Of a stretch of 42,273 nucleotides of DNA, positions 27,171 to 35,486 are shown in pieces. Position numbers and translations under genes: made by a program. The stretch lies in the NCBI GenBank assembly GCA_945965395.1, contig CAMFND010000084.1, forward strand, positions 1-42,273, in the 5' to 3' direction. Origin of the DNA: an uncultured Bacteroides sp. Lineage in GTDB: Bacteria; Bacteroidota; Bacteroidia; Bacteroidales; Bacteroidaceae. The first letter of the stretch is position 1; every line of letters starts with the position of its first letter. Below the pieces are notes generated by a model. The model was not told where the DNA came from and made no database searches. It was given only the letters and a program-made list of their open reading frames with translations.

Positions 27171-28676
27171 ATGGAACAATTAGATAAAAGCAAATCAGGC
27201 AACCCGATGGAAGGAGAAGCCAGAGGCAAGATGTCCATCGAAGAATTCCTGGCAAAAGATGAACAAAAAGACCTGCTCCGTTTCCTGACCGCAGGTTCAG
27301 TAGACGACGGTAAATCTACACTAATCGGTCGCCTGCTGTTCGATAGTAAGAAATTGTACGAAGACCAGCTCGATGCTTTGGAACGCGACAGCAAACGTAT
27401 GGGAAATGCCGGTGAACACATCGACTATGCCCTGCTGCTCGACGGACTGAAAGCTGAACGTGAACAAGGTATCACTATCGACGTAGCTTACCGTTATTTC
27501 TCTACCAACAACCGTAAATTCATCATTGCCGACACTCCGGGACACGAACAATACACCCGCAACATGATTACCGGTGGTTCTACCGCCAACTTGGCAGTCA
27601 TCCTGGTCGATGCCCGTACTGGTGTCATCACGCAGACCCGCCGTCACACTTATCTGGTATCTCTGTTAGGTATCAAACACGTGGTATTGGCTGTCAACAA
27701 AATGGACCTGGTAGACTACTCAAAAGAAGTATTCGACAAGATTGTAGCCGAATATACCGCTTTCATCTCCCCGTTAGGAGTTCCCGACGTACAGTGCATT
27801 CCGCTTTCAGCCCTTGAAGGTGACAATGTAGTAGAAAAATCCGACCGCACTCCATGGTACGAAGGTCCGGCCCTACTGGAATTCCTTGAAACCGTACATA
27901 TCGGTAACGACCATAACCTGAACGACTTCCGCTATCCGGTACAGTATGTACTCCGTCCGAACCTCGACTTCCGCGGTTTCTGTGGAAAGGTAGCTTCCGG
28001 CGTTATCCGTAAAGGCGATGAAGTGGTAGCTCTTCCTTCCGGCAAGCGTTCGCATATAAAAAGCATCGTGACCTACGACGGAGAACTCGACTATGCCTTC
28101 CCGCCTATGTCTGTAACCCTGACACTGGAAGATGAAATCGACGTATCCCGTGGCGAAATGCTGGTACACCCGGACAACATGCCACTGATTGGACGTAACT
28201 TCGAAGCCATGCTCGTATGGATGGACGAAGAAAAGATGGACATGGAAAAATCTTTCTTCCTGAAACAGACCACCAATACCAGCCGCACCCGTATCGACAG
28301 CATCAAGTATAAGGTAGATATCAACACCATGGAACACCTGTCTGTTGAAAACGGACGCCTGGCCAAGGAAGATGTTCCTATGCAGCTCAACCAGATTGCC
28401 CATGTGGTACTGACTTCTTCCAAGGAGCTGTTTTTCGACCCTTATACCAAGAACAAAGCTACCGGTGCCTTCATCCTGATTGACCCGATTACCAACAACA
28501 CTAGTGCAGTAGGTATGATTATCAATCAGGTGGCCGACAAAGACATGCACAACCAGATGGAACTGCCTGTCCTCAATCTGCCGAAACTGGGAATTGCTCC
28601 AGAACACTACGATGCCATTAAACGTGCCGTAAAAGAACTGGAACGTCAAGGTATCGCAATTGAATTAAAAGTTTAA
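27171..28676 (+). CDS. cysN: Sulfate adenylyltransferase subunit 1 (GTPase)
   Basis: The GTPase subunit that drives APS synthesis by CysD. Of 501 residues, the EF-Tu-like G-domain carries G1 GSVDDGKST (42-50), switch [16 protein letters not shown]3 [12 protein letters not shown] (from 121) and G4 NKMDLVDYS; two beta-barrel domains follow. It has no fused APS kinase domain, in keeping with a separate cysC. The first 20 residues are polar and poorly conserved, so ATG 27231 (MSIEEFL) is an alternative start. It is followed at once by a repeat-rich spacer and the sulfotransferase gene. Confidence 0.96.
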   Translation: MEQLDKSKSGNPMEGEARGKMSIEEFLAKDEQKDLLRFLTAGSVDDGKSTLIGRLLFDSKKLYEDQLDALERDSKRMGNAGEHIDYALLLDGLKAEREQGITIDVAYRYFSTNNRKFIIADTPGHEQYTRNMITGGSTANLAVILVDARTGVITQTRRHTYLVSLLGIKHVVLAVNKMDLVDYSKEVFDKIVAEYTAFISPLGVPDVQCIPLSALEGDNVVEKSDRTPWYEGPALLEFLETVHIGNDHNLNDFRYPVQYVLRPNLDFRGFCGKVASGVIRKGDEVVALPSGKRSHIKSIVTYDGELDYAFPPMSVTLTLEDEIDVSRGEMLVHPDNMPLIGRNFEAMLVWMDEEKMDMEKSFFLKQTTNTSRTRIDSIKYKVDINTMEHLSVENGRLAKEDVPMQLNQIAHVVLTSSKELFFDPYTKNKATGAFILIDPITNNTSAVGMIINQVADKDMHNQMELPVLNLPKLGIAPEHYDAIKRAVKELERQGIAIELKV

Positions 28677-28705
28677 TTGACAAGTTAAGTTTTTCAACTG
28701 TCAAT
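28676..28705. repeat. Inverted repeat between cysN and sulfotransferase
   Basis: ATTGACAaGTT (28676-28686) pairs with AACtGTCAAT (28696-28705) over about 10 bp around a short loop, starting at the last base of the cysN stop. With no T-run directly after it, it may be an mRNA-processing or attenuation hairpin. Its right arm overlaps the heptamer array. Confidence 0.5.
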
Positions 28706-28728
28706 TGCCAATTATTAATTATCAATTA
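28694..28728 (+). repeat. Five-copy 7-bp direct repeat before the sulfotransferase start
   Basis: Five consecutive heptamers: TCAACTG, TCAATTG, CCAATTA, TTAATTA, TCAATTA. The consensus is TCAATTA with one or two changes per copy. The array ends 6 nt before the ATG at 28735, within the leader of the gene. Confidence 0.75.
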
Positions 28729-28734
28729 AAAGAA

Positions 28735-29841
28735 ATGGGATTACTTGAATTCAACAAACTCCCCATCAATACTTTAGTGGGAGCCGACTGGAAAACCTTC
28801 AACCAGATAACCGCTGGTCGTACCATCGATCCTGCGTATAAAGGAAAATACCGCCTGACCAAGGCTGTATGCCGCCTGTTATCTACACTGGCTCCTCTGC
28901 AGGACAAGCGTTACGAAAAGCTGTTGGCCGACAAGCCACTGGAACACGATCCGGTATTTATCCTCGGGCACTGGCGCAGTGGAACCACGTTCATGCACAA
29001 CGTATTCTCTTGCGACAAGCACTTCGGCTATAATACTACCTATCAAACAGTATTCCCACACCTGATGATGTGGGGACAGCCCTTCTTCAAGAAGAACATG
29101 AGCTGGCTGATGCCGGACAAACGCCCGACCGATAACATGGAACTGGCCGTAGACCTTCCGCAAGAAGAAGAGTTCGCCTTGGCTAACATGATGCCCTACA
29201 CGTACTATAACTTCTGGTTCCTGCCTAAACACATGCAGGAATATGCCGATAAGTACCTGTTGTTCGATGACATCAGCGAGGCCGAACTGAAAGTGTTTGA
29301 AGAAACCTTTACCAAACTCATCAAGATTTCTTTGTGGAACACTCACGGTACACAGTTCCTCAGCAAAAACCCGCCGCATACCGGACGTGTGAAAGAGCTG
29401 GTGAAAATGTTCCCTAACGCCAAATTCATCTACCTAATGCGTAACCCGTACACCGTATTTGAATCTACACGCAGCTTCTTCACCAACACCATTCAACCGC
29501 TGAAATTGCAGGACATCAGCAACGAAGAACTGCAAGAGAACATCCTTTCGGTTTATGCCAAATTGTACCATAAGTACGAAGCCGACAAGAAGTTCATTCC
29601 GGAAGGCAACCTGGTAGAAGTCCGCTTTGAAGACTACGAAACCAATGCTTTTGACATGACGCAGGAAATCTACCAAAAACTGCAGATTCCAGGCTTTGAG
29701 GACGCTCGTGCCGACATCGAAGCTTACGTCAACAAAAAGAAAGGTTACAAGAAAAACAAATACCAATACAAACCTGAGACGGTAGAACTGGTGGAAAAGA
29801 ACTGGTCGTTCGCCTTAGAGCAGTGGAGGTATAAATTGTAA
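28735..29841 (+). CDS. PAPS-dependent sulfotransferase (Sulfotransfer_3-like)
   Basis: Transfers the sulfuryl group of PAPS to an unknown acceptor. From ATG 28735 the protein has 368 residues; the frame opens at TTG 28705, but that lies in the repeat array. The 5'-phosphosulfate loop GHWRSGTT lies at 78-85, and the 3'-phosphate site LMRNPYTVFESTRSFF (from about 234) carries Arg236 and Ser244. No signal peptide, so it should be cytosolic where PAPS is made. It is the last gene of the PAPS operon. As I recall, a comparable cluster in B. thetaiotaomicron (around BT_0412-BT_0416) sulfonates cholesterol and steroids; a lipid or steroid acceptor is a guess here, and glycan or amine acceptors remain possible. 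Confidence 0.92.
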   Translation: MGLLEFNKLPINTLVGADWKTFNQITAGRTIDPAYKGKYRLTKAVCRLLSTLAPLQDKRYEKLLADKPLEHDPVFILGHWRSGTTFMHNVFSCDKHFGYNTTYQTVFPHLMMWGQPFFKKNMSWLMPDKRPTDNMELAVDLPQEEEFALANMMPYTYYNFWFLPKHMQEYADKYLLFDDISEAELKVFEETFTKLIKISLWNTHGTQFLSKNPPHTGRVKELVKMFPNAKFIYLMRNPYTVFESTRSFFTNTIQPLKLQDISNEELQENILSVYAKLYHKYEADKKFIPEGNLVEVRFEDYETNAFDMTQEIYQKLQIPGFEDARADIEAYVNKKKGYKKNKYQYKPETVELVEKNWSFALEQWRYKL

Positions 29842-29856
29842 AACTAAACTCAATAG

Positions 29857-29894
29857 AACAAAAAATGCGGGACATACGTTCCGCATTTTTTGTT
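29857..29894. terminator. Bidirectional terminator between sulfotransferase and GH29 genes
   Basis: AACAAAAAATGCGG (29857-29870) and CCGCATTTTTTGTT (29881-29894) are perfect 14-bp arms around a 10-nt loop. An A-run on one side and a T-run on the other mean it can stop both converging transcripts. Confidence 0.85.
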
Positions 29895-29911
29895 ACACAT
29901 TCTCAATCTGT

Positions 29912-31672
29912 TTACTTACATACGATTCGGAATCCTACAGCTGTTTTCAGATGAGCAGAATCAGGATAAACAATACTCAATCCATCAGCCTCTTGCTTCC
30001 ATTCTATCTTATTCTTCTCTCCCAATAATTCCACAGAAGTCACCTGCTTTTGTCCTATACCCGCATCACTTCCTAAAGAGACGATTTTCAATTTATCACC
30101 AGCCTTTGGCACAGTCATACACCAAGCATAGATGGCCCCATCTTTGCCAACTGTAAAACGAAAATCGGTGGTATAGAAGGAATGATTCGCCTGATTTGCC
30201 CCAATAAATCCGCCAGGCAACACATTCAACTTACCATCCTTACCCTCGCCTAGTACACTCCAGGCAGAGCTTCCATAAATTCCCTGTCCGTTTATCCGCA
30301 TCCATTCACCAACTTCTTTCAGCATCTTCACACAGCCTTCATCCAGAGAGCCGTCAGGGCGAAGTGGAATAGACACGCCTACCGCACCATCACGAGCCAC
30401 TATTTCCAAAAGATAACGTATCACGGCATCTGAGCTATACACAAAATTCGGTCCATAGAACCAGTCACCGACCGGAGTCTCTGCAATCCAGGCCTGGTCG
30501 GTTTTGATATTCTCCGGAATTCCCGTCTCACAAGTATTGACCGTACCATTTGTCTGCTTCCTGAACTTCACGATACTAAATACATCCACCTTTCCCCGTC
30601 GATCCAGCGTCTTATTATAAAAATCCGCTATTACCCGTTGCATGGCATCACATTTGTATCCAGTACCTGTTCCAGATCCACTGAAAGGTTGCTGGTCTAT
30701 ACCATCTGTATAAATGAAATCCGGATTGTATTTATCTACGGCATCCATCATTCTCAACGCCCACCATTTAGCATACCATTCAGCATACTCCAAATGCCCG
30801 CTAAAGATGCCGGCTTGAGGAGGAGACCATCTTGAGTTGGCCGCCTCAGCCACCGTTTCATACTCCCTCAAATTAATCCCATAAAGATATTTAGGGTCTA
30901 ATCCTTCCCACCATTTACCTTTGCCGTCGGCCAGTGTCAGGTTTCCGTCGTATGGCACTCCTTTCTTATCACCTTTCGTATCACTTTGAAAAGCTGTTTG
31001 CCACCACCACCAGGAATACTCATGATGGAAGGTAAGACCAAAACGGATTCCTGCCTTTCTTGCAGCTTTCTCCCATTCACCAATCAAATCACGCTTTGGA
31101 CCCAGACGCGTAGAGTTCCAAGGCTGATATTTAGAATCCCACATATCAAACTGGTCATGATGCACACCCTGGATGATAAGAAATCTTGCCCCAGCATCCT
31201 TGTAAATATCCACCAAAGCCTGCGGGTTAAACTTCTTCGGCTTCCAGTCGCGCAATACCTCCTTGTATCCCACTTCCGAGGGATGTCCATAATTTTTCAG
31301 ATGATTTTCATATGCCGGTGTCCCCTCCACGTACATTTTTCGGGCATACCAGTCGCCGCTTTCTCCTGCCGACTGCGGTCCAAAATGTATCCAGATTCCG
31401 AATTTGGAATCCCGTAACCATTCCGGTGTGCCCGGATAATTTGCCTCAATCGACTTCCACGTAGGTTCATACGGTCCGGAAGTTATCGGCAAATCTAATT
31501 TTACCTCTTCAAAACTCTGAATATTCCCCATCGGAACAGAATTTTCCGCCAACGGTTTATGTACTGACGGCATCGGACCTAACTGATAATTCACTCCATT
31601 AGTCTGTTGCTGGGAAAAAGCCGTCGCACAAGCCCCCAACCACAAACAACCTAACATTACAAACTGATTCAT
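29912..31672 (-). CDS. GH29 alpha-L-fucosidase
   Basis: Releases terminal alpha-L-fucose. The 586-residue exported protein has an N-terminal signal (to about 20); LGAC at 12-15 could also be a lipobox, so lipoprotein or periplasmic location is open. The catalytic TIM barrel begins near WLRDSKFGIWIHFG (85-98), continues with GVHHDQFDMWDS (169-180), and has the likely nucleophile Asp323 in DFIYTDGID. A C-terminal beta-sandwich follows from about 480. This is the last PUL gene before the terminator. Its own -7 box lies in the end of the GH127 gene, so it may also be expressed separately. Confidence 0.92.
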   Translation of the reverse strand: MNQFVMLGCLWLGACATAFSQQQTNGVNYQLGPMPSVHKPLAENSVPMGNIQSFEEVKLDLPITSGPYEPTWKSIEANYPGTPEWLRDSKFGIWIHFGPQSAGESGDWYARKMYVEGTPAYENHLKNYGHPSEVGYKEVLRDWKPKKFNPQALVDIYKDAGARFLIIQGVHHDQFDMWDSKYQPWNSTRLGPKRDLIGEWEKAARKAGIRFGLTFHHEYSWWWWQTAFQSDTKGDKKGVPYDGNLTLADGKGKWWEGLDPKYLYGINLREYETVAEAANSRWSPPQAGIFSGHLEYAEWYAKWWALRMMDAVDKYNPDFIYTDGIDQQPFSGSGTGTGYKCDAMQRVIADFYNKTLDRRGKVDVFSIVKFRKQTNGTVNTCETGIPENIKTDQAWIAETPVGDWFYGPNFVYSSDAVIRYLLEIVARDGAVGVSIPLRPDGSLDEGCVKMLKEVGEWMRINGQGIYGSSAWSVLGEGKDGKLNVLPGGFIGANQANHSFYTTDFRFTVGKDGAIYAWCMTVPKAGDKLKIVSLGSDAGIGQKQVTSVELLGEKNKIEWKQEADGLSIVYPDSAHLKTAVGFRIVCK

Positions 31673-31717
31673 GCCTAAATTTTTTATTTAATACACATTC
31701 TTAATAATCTATGAATA

Positions 31718-31748
31718 CAAAAGTAATAGCCTCATTCAGCATCATAAA
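31718..31748 (-). promoter_or_regulatory. Internal promoter before the GH29 gene
   Basis: The minus strand reads TTTA at 31748-31745, a 19-nt spacer and TACTTTTG at 31725-31718, an exact TAnnTTTG. It overlaps the last codons of the GH127 gene and gives a leader of about 40 nt. Confidence 0.5.
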
Positions 31749-33597
31749 GCTTATTTATACGAACATATACACTATAAGGCTCATCCTCTATACTCAACAA
31801 AGGCTTTAAATAATACTTTTTGCCACCATTATTCAATACAAACAATAAACTTTCCCTGTCACCAACCTCCAGATTTGACAATATATCATCCTTTTCTCCA
31901 TACAATGATATTTCCTCCGCACTTTGAAAAGCTAATAATAAGGGACCATAAAAAATAGCGACAGTGTTCTTGTCATCAGGCATCAATTCCACCCGAAACT
32001 TAAAATCAAACTGCACACGAATGCTATCACGACTTCTCCATTCCCGATTTAAAGTAAAGAACGAATTTTCAGAAGCAACACCTTGCAAATGATTATTTAC
32101 ATACACCTTTGCTCCTTTTCCCCATGAAGGAATAAAAAGATTCAATGAAAGGAACTGAGCAGAATCTGACGCCACGGTCAGCTCCGCTTTTTGATCACGA
32201 ATAAAATCTCCTTCCTGAGAAATCTTTATATGACGTTCTTTCCAGTCAAGCACAGTTGGAATATACAAGTTAACCCATACATTTTTATCATCATGAAAAT
32301 AAATATTCTTGTTCAGCAACGAAAAAGCCTCTATGCTGGAGCCATTGCAGCATCTGAAATCGGAATAGCTGTTCAGAAACTTCTTCCTTCTGGGAGACCC
32401 CAATGGCAAATGATACACATACTCCCCTGTTTTCGCATTTTGCAAGGCCATTATTGAATTATAGAATGCATTCATATACCAATCAGCATACTGAGGTTTA
32501 CAAGTCCATTCAAATAACTTGCTTGTAAGCCTTTGGGTATTATGTGAGACACAAGTTTCCGCTATTTCCCCTGTTAAAGTGTTACTCAGTTGCCCCGGTC
32601 TTCCCCAATGTTCAGAAGTAAGAGAAGTAGGAGTAGTGACATTAGGACGAGGGCCACTGCTGGACCCGTTCACATAAGCATGTTTATAAGCCAGCATATC
32701 CCAAAAGTGAGTCACGGCATTATAATAGATTGGATTCTTTGTAATCTCATAACATTCCGAGAAACCGTTCACCAATACGATATGCGTATTTGAATGTAAT
32801 CCAGATAAAATATCCACATTGTTGGCCAAAGGCATCAGAAACCATTTCCGGTCAAATATCTGAGCCAGTTTCAGGTGTTTCTCATCTTTTGAAATCCGAT
32901 ACAGTTTATACAAGACATCATTCATACCTCCGGGCTCATTCGCAGGATTTGCCTGAGTGGTATACAGCATTTTTGATATGGACTGGGCACTTAGTTTCTC
33001 CATTCTCAGCCCTACATAATCGGCCATATTCAACAATACATCATAGGCTTTTGCATTGCCCGTGTTGATATACACATCCAATAACCCTTGCATTATCTTA
33101 TGATATGTATAATATGGTGCCCAGACTCCTTCCGCCTTCGTTTCAAGAATATCAAATTCCCTTTCTGGAAATGCCGACAAATATCCTTTACCAAGTGCCA
33201 TCTGACATTTAGATAATTCATCGACCATATATTCCAGACGTTTACCTAATATACCGTCATGATATTTCTTTACGACAAAAGAACATGCAGACAAATAATG
33301 ACCGACAAAATGACCTCTTAAACCGATATTAGGAGCTTCCCATCCCTCCAAAGGAGTCGCAGAAGAAGGGAGCCCTGCATTTATTCTGAAATTATGCAGT
33401 AATCTGTCCACATCTAAGGATTGTAGATACTCTATGTTTAATGCCTCTCTGCGCTGAATCCAGGACTCCTTCAATGTAACACTTTCTATTGGAAAAGCAT
33501 AAGCTTGTGTTGCATCCTGAGCATTGACATATCCTCTAATACACCATAGCCACAAAACAAACACCCACAATATGTACCTATATTCCCGCATATTCAT
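31732..33597 (-). CDS. GH127-family beta-L-arabinofuranosidase (DUF1680)
   Basis: A 621-residue exported glycosidase with an N-terminal signal (to about 26, VNAQ). The (alpha/alpha)6 barrel shows GHFVGHYLSACS and YYTYHKIMQGLLD. The zinc-thiolate site known from the family enzyme HypBA1 is conserved: Glu329 as possible acid/base, Glu347 and Cys349 (AETC), and the Cys416-Cys417 pair (FRCCNGS) with Cys416 as likely nucleophile. It therefore probably removes beta-L-arabinofuranose; GH146 and related DUF1680 families are alternatives. It follows the GH31 gene after a 128-nt gap containing an exact -7 box. Confidence 0.88.
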   Translation of the reverse strand: MNMREYRYILWVFVLWLWCIRGYVNAQDATQAYAFPIESVTLKESWIQRREALNIEYLQSLDVDRLLHNFRINAGLPSSATPLEGWEAPNIGLRGHFVGHYLSACSFVVKKYHDGILGKRLEYMVDELSKCQMALGKGYLSAFPEREFDILETKAEGVWAPYYTYHKIMQGLLDVYINTGNAKAYDVLLNMADYVGLRMEKLSAQSISKMLYTTQANPANEPGGMNDVLYKLYRISKDEKHLKLAQIFDRKWFLMPLANNVDILSGLHSNTHIVLVNGFSECYEITKNPIYYNAVTHFWDMLAYKHAYVNGSSSGPRPNVTTPTSLTSEHWGRPGQLSNTLTGEIAETCVSHNTQRLTSKLFEWTCKPQYADWYMNAFYNSIMALQNAKTGEYVYHLPLGSPRRKKFLNSYSDFRCCNGSSIEAFSLLNKNIYFHDDKNVWVNLYIPTVLDWKERHIKISQEGDFIRDQKAELTVASDSAQFLSLNLFIPSWGKGAKVYVNNHLQGVASENSFFTLNREWRSRDSIRVQFDFKFRVELMPDDKNTVAIFYGPLLLAFQSAEEISLYGEKDDILSNLEVGDRESLLFVLNNGGKKYYLKPLLSIEDEPYSVYVRINKLYDAE

Positions 33598-33649
33598 CCC
33601 TATTTAAATCTATATCCAAAAGAATTATATTCCTTCTTTTTCCAAGAAA

Positions 33650-33657
33650 CAAATATA
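33650..33657 (-). promoter_or_regulatory. -7 box before the GH127-family gene
   Basis: The minus strand reads TATATTTG, an exact TAnnTTTG, about 53 nt before the ATG at 33597. The -33 region is AT-rich with only a partial match. It lies in the largest gap of the PUL (33598-33725). Confidence 0.45.
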
Positions 33658-33725
33658 GACGGATAATACGAACAATAAATAGGATGAAAATGTGGAATTA
33701 TAGGAGGAAATCGATAGATAAATTA

Positions 33726-35369
33726 CTATTCTTTAAAAATCTCAATATTTGTTTTATCAGATTCCACATGAATAACTAATTCCTTATTTTTTCTATCAAA
33801 TTCCCAAGAAGATGCATTTTTCACCTCTTTCACAACACTATTTATCCCCCTTAGAACAAAAGTAAAGGACTTATTGTCTTTCCCATATACATTAAGCCTA
33901 CCTTTTATATCATCATAAGAAATTAAATAGTCTTCATACTCTGTCCCATCTCCACATGGTAAATGCAAAGTTCTACAAGATACCCCATTAGGATAAAGCA
34001 AAATTGTCACATGATTTTCCCCTGACCTTTTATCTATAGAATTCTTAATATACTTTTTACTTTGAACAGGAATAATGGCACCGGCCTTCACAAACAAAGG
34101 AAATTCAGTTAATGAATAAATTCGATTAATCACAGATCCTGCTTTATACTTCTGACCACTAAAAAAATCAATCCATTCACCTTCTGAAGGCAAATGAAAG
34201 GAGACACTCCCCCCTTTAGAAGTTATAATCTTTGTAAAAAAATAATCTCCAACCAAATGGCTTTCTTCATTAAAAGACATATTTTTTATCAAAGAACCAC
34301 CATATAGATGACAATCTACAAGTGTAGAAAATAAATAAGGAATCAAACTATTATGAAATTCAACGCATCCCTTATATATTTTTTCAATGTCTTTACCATG
34401 CCACCACGGCAAATGATTACTGAACGCTCCATTCTCCCCTCCATTAATCATGCAAGCTGTCATACTACCAAACTGTGCATATCTAACAAATGATTCCTTA
34501 TCAGCCTTTACACCATAAAATCCAGCTACTTCACATCCTATAGCACCATATCCTCTCTGAGATGATTTATAAATATTCTGTATTTGAAGTTTCAAACCAT
34601 CCCAATCGCCAGAAAAATCACCGCACCATCCTAAATTCATTTTTTCCACACTAGCTGCAAAACCACCTTGATGAGAATAAGGGCGAGCTATAATAATTGC
34701 ATTAGGATTTCTTTTTACTGTATAATCAAACATCGCATCATAATAATAAGGACGAAATAACTCATTACTCATCTTACCTATAGAAGTTTCTACGATGTCA
34801 CCAAACCAAAATTCACCCTGATCTACTTTCCAACCATATACGCCATCTCTAAAAACTTTATCAAGTTGCTGAGACCACCACGTCACAGCTCGAGGGTTTG
34901 TAAAATCAATATGAATCCCCTCTCCTTTCCACCAAGGAGTAACCATATTTTTATTAATACCCAGATTAGCATTGACAACCTCATCAAAAGTTGAACTTTT
35001 TTGTAGTTTCGTATCCTTACTTTTATTGTTTACGACTCCTGTTAACCATAAAATAACTTTTACATTCTTCTCTGAAAAAAAATCAATCATCTTATCATGG
35101 CTAGGATATCTAGAAGAATCCCATTCAAAATTATTATAAGCAGTACTCCATGGACTATCTATAATCACTGCATTTACAGGAATATCTCGTTTAAGATACT
35201 CATTAACAATCAGCTGGGCCCCATCTTGAGTATTTAAGCTATCTTCCCATACAATATGTCCTAATGCCCATGCAGGAGTAATGGGTGGATACTGTGCTCT
35301 TAAAGCCCCACATAAAACAATTCCCAACAAGAAAATAAATACTTTATTCATAAACAGCCATTTTTTCAT
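33726..35369 (-). CDS. GH31 alpha-glycosidase lacking the usual N-terminal domain
   Basis: A 547-residue exported enzyme; the signal peptide ends near GALRAQ (26). The TIM barrel starts almost at once (WALGHIVWED, about 34). Asp183 in GWKVDQGEFWF is the expected nucleophile and Asp251 in GWCGDFSGDW the acid/base. GH31 proteins usually have a beta-sandwich domain of about 200 residues before the barrel, and here it is absent; the C-terminal beta-domains (about 400-547) remain. The substrate is unclear: alpha-glucose, alpha-xylose or another alpha-sugar. ATG 35351 is a second possible start. A 12-bp hairpin lies just upstream. Confidence 0.88.
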   Translation of the reverse strand: MKKWLFMNKVFIFLLGIVLCGALRAQYPPITPAWALGHIVWEDSLNTQDGAQLIVNEYLKRDIPVNAVIIDSPWSTAYNNFEWDSSRYPSHDKMIDFFSEKNVKVILWLTGVVNNKSKDTKLQKSSTFDEVVNANLGINKNMVTPWWKGEGIHIDFTNPRAVTWWSQQLDKVFRDGVYGWKVDQGEFWFGDIVETSIGKMSNELFRPYYYDAMFDYTVKRNPNAIIIARPYSHQGGFAASVEKMNLGWCGDFSGDWDGLKLQIQNIYKSSQRGYGAIGCEVAGFYGVKADKESFVRYAQFGSMTACMINGGENGAFSNHLPWWHGKDIEKIYKGCVEFHNSLIPYLFSTLVDCHLYGGSLIKNMSFNEESHLVGDYFFTKIITSKGGSVSFHLPSEGEWIDFFSGQKYKAGSVINRIYSLTEFPLFVKAGAIIPVQSKKYIKNSIDKRSGENHVTILLYPNGVSCRTLHLPCGDGTEYEDYLISYDDIKGRLNVYGKDNKSFTFVLRGINSVVKEVKNASSWEFDRKNKELVIHVESDKTNIEIFKE

Positions 35370-35382
35370 TTATCAATATATA

Positions 35383-35419
35383 GAGTACACAGAAAAATCG
35401 TTATTTATTCCGTGTACTC
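35383..35419 (-). promoter_or_regulatory. Hairpin upstream of GH31 in the PUL transcript
   Basis: In the minus-strand RNA, GAGTACACGGAA (35419-35408) pairs with TTCTGTGTACTC (35394-35383) over 12 bp, with one G.U pair and a 13-nt loop. It ends 13 nt before the GH31 ATG. No T-run follows. Confidence 0.6.
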
Positions 35420-35486
35420 ATTTTTCAGAGAATCTATATAATATCAAAAACAAAATGACATCTATGGCAGATTCCTTCTTAAAAAA

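Noticed and set aside
28705..28734. TTG 28705 as start of the sulfotransferase
   Set aside because: The added residues are encoded by the heptamer repeat array; ATG 28735 begins the conserved protein.
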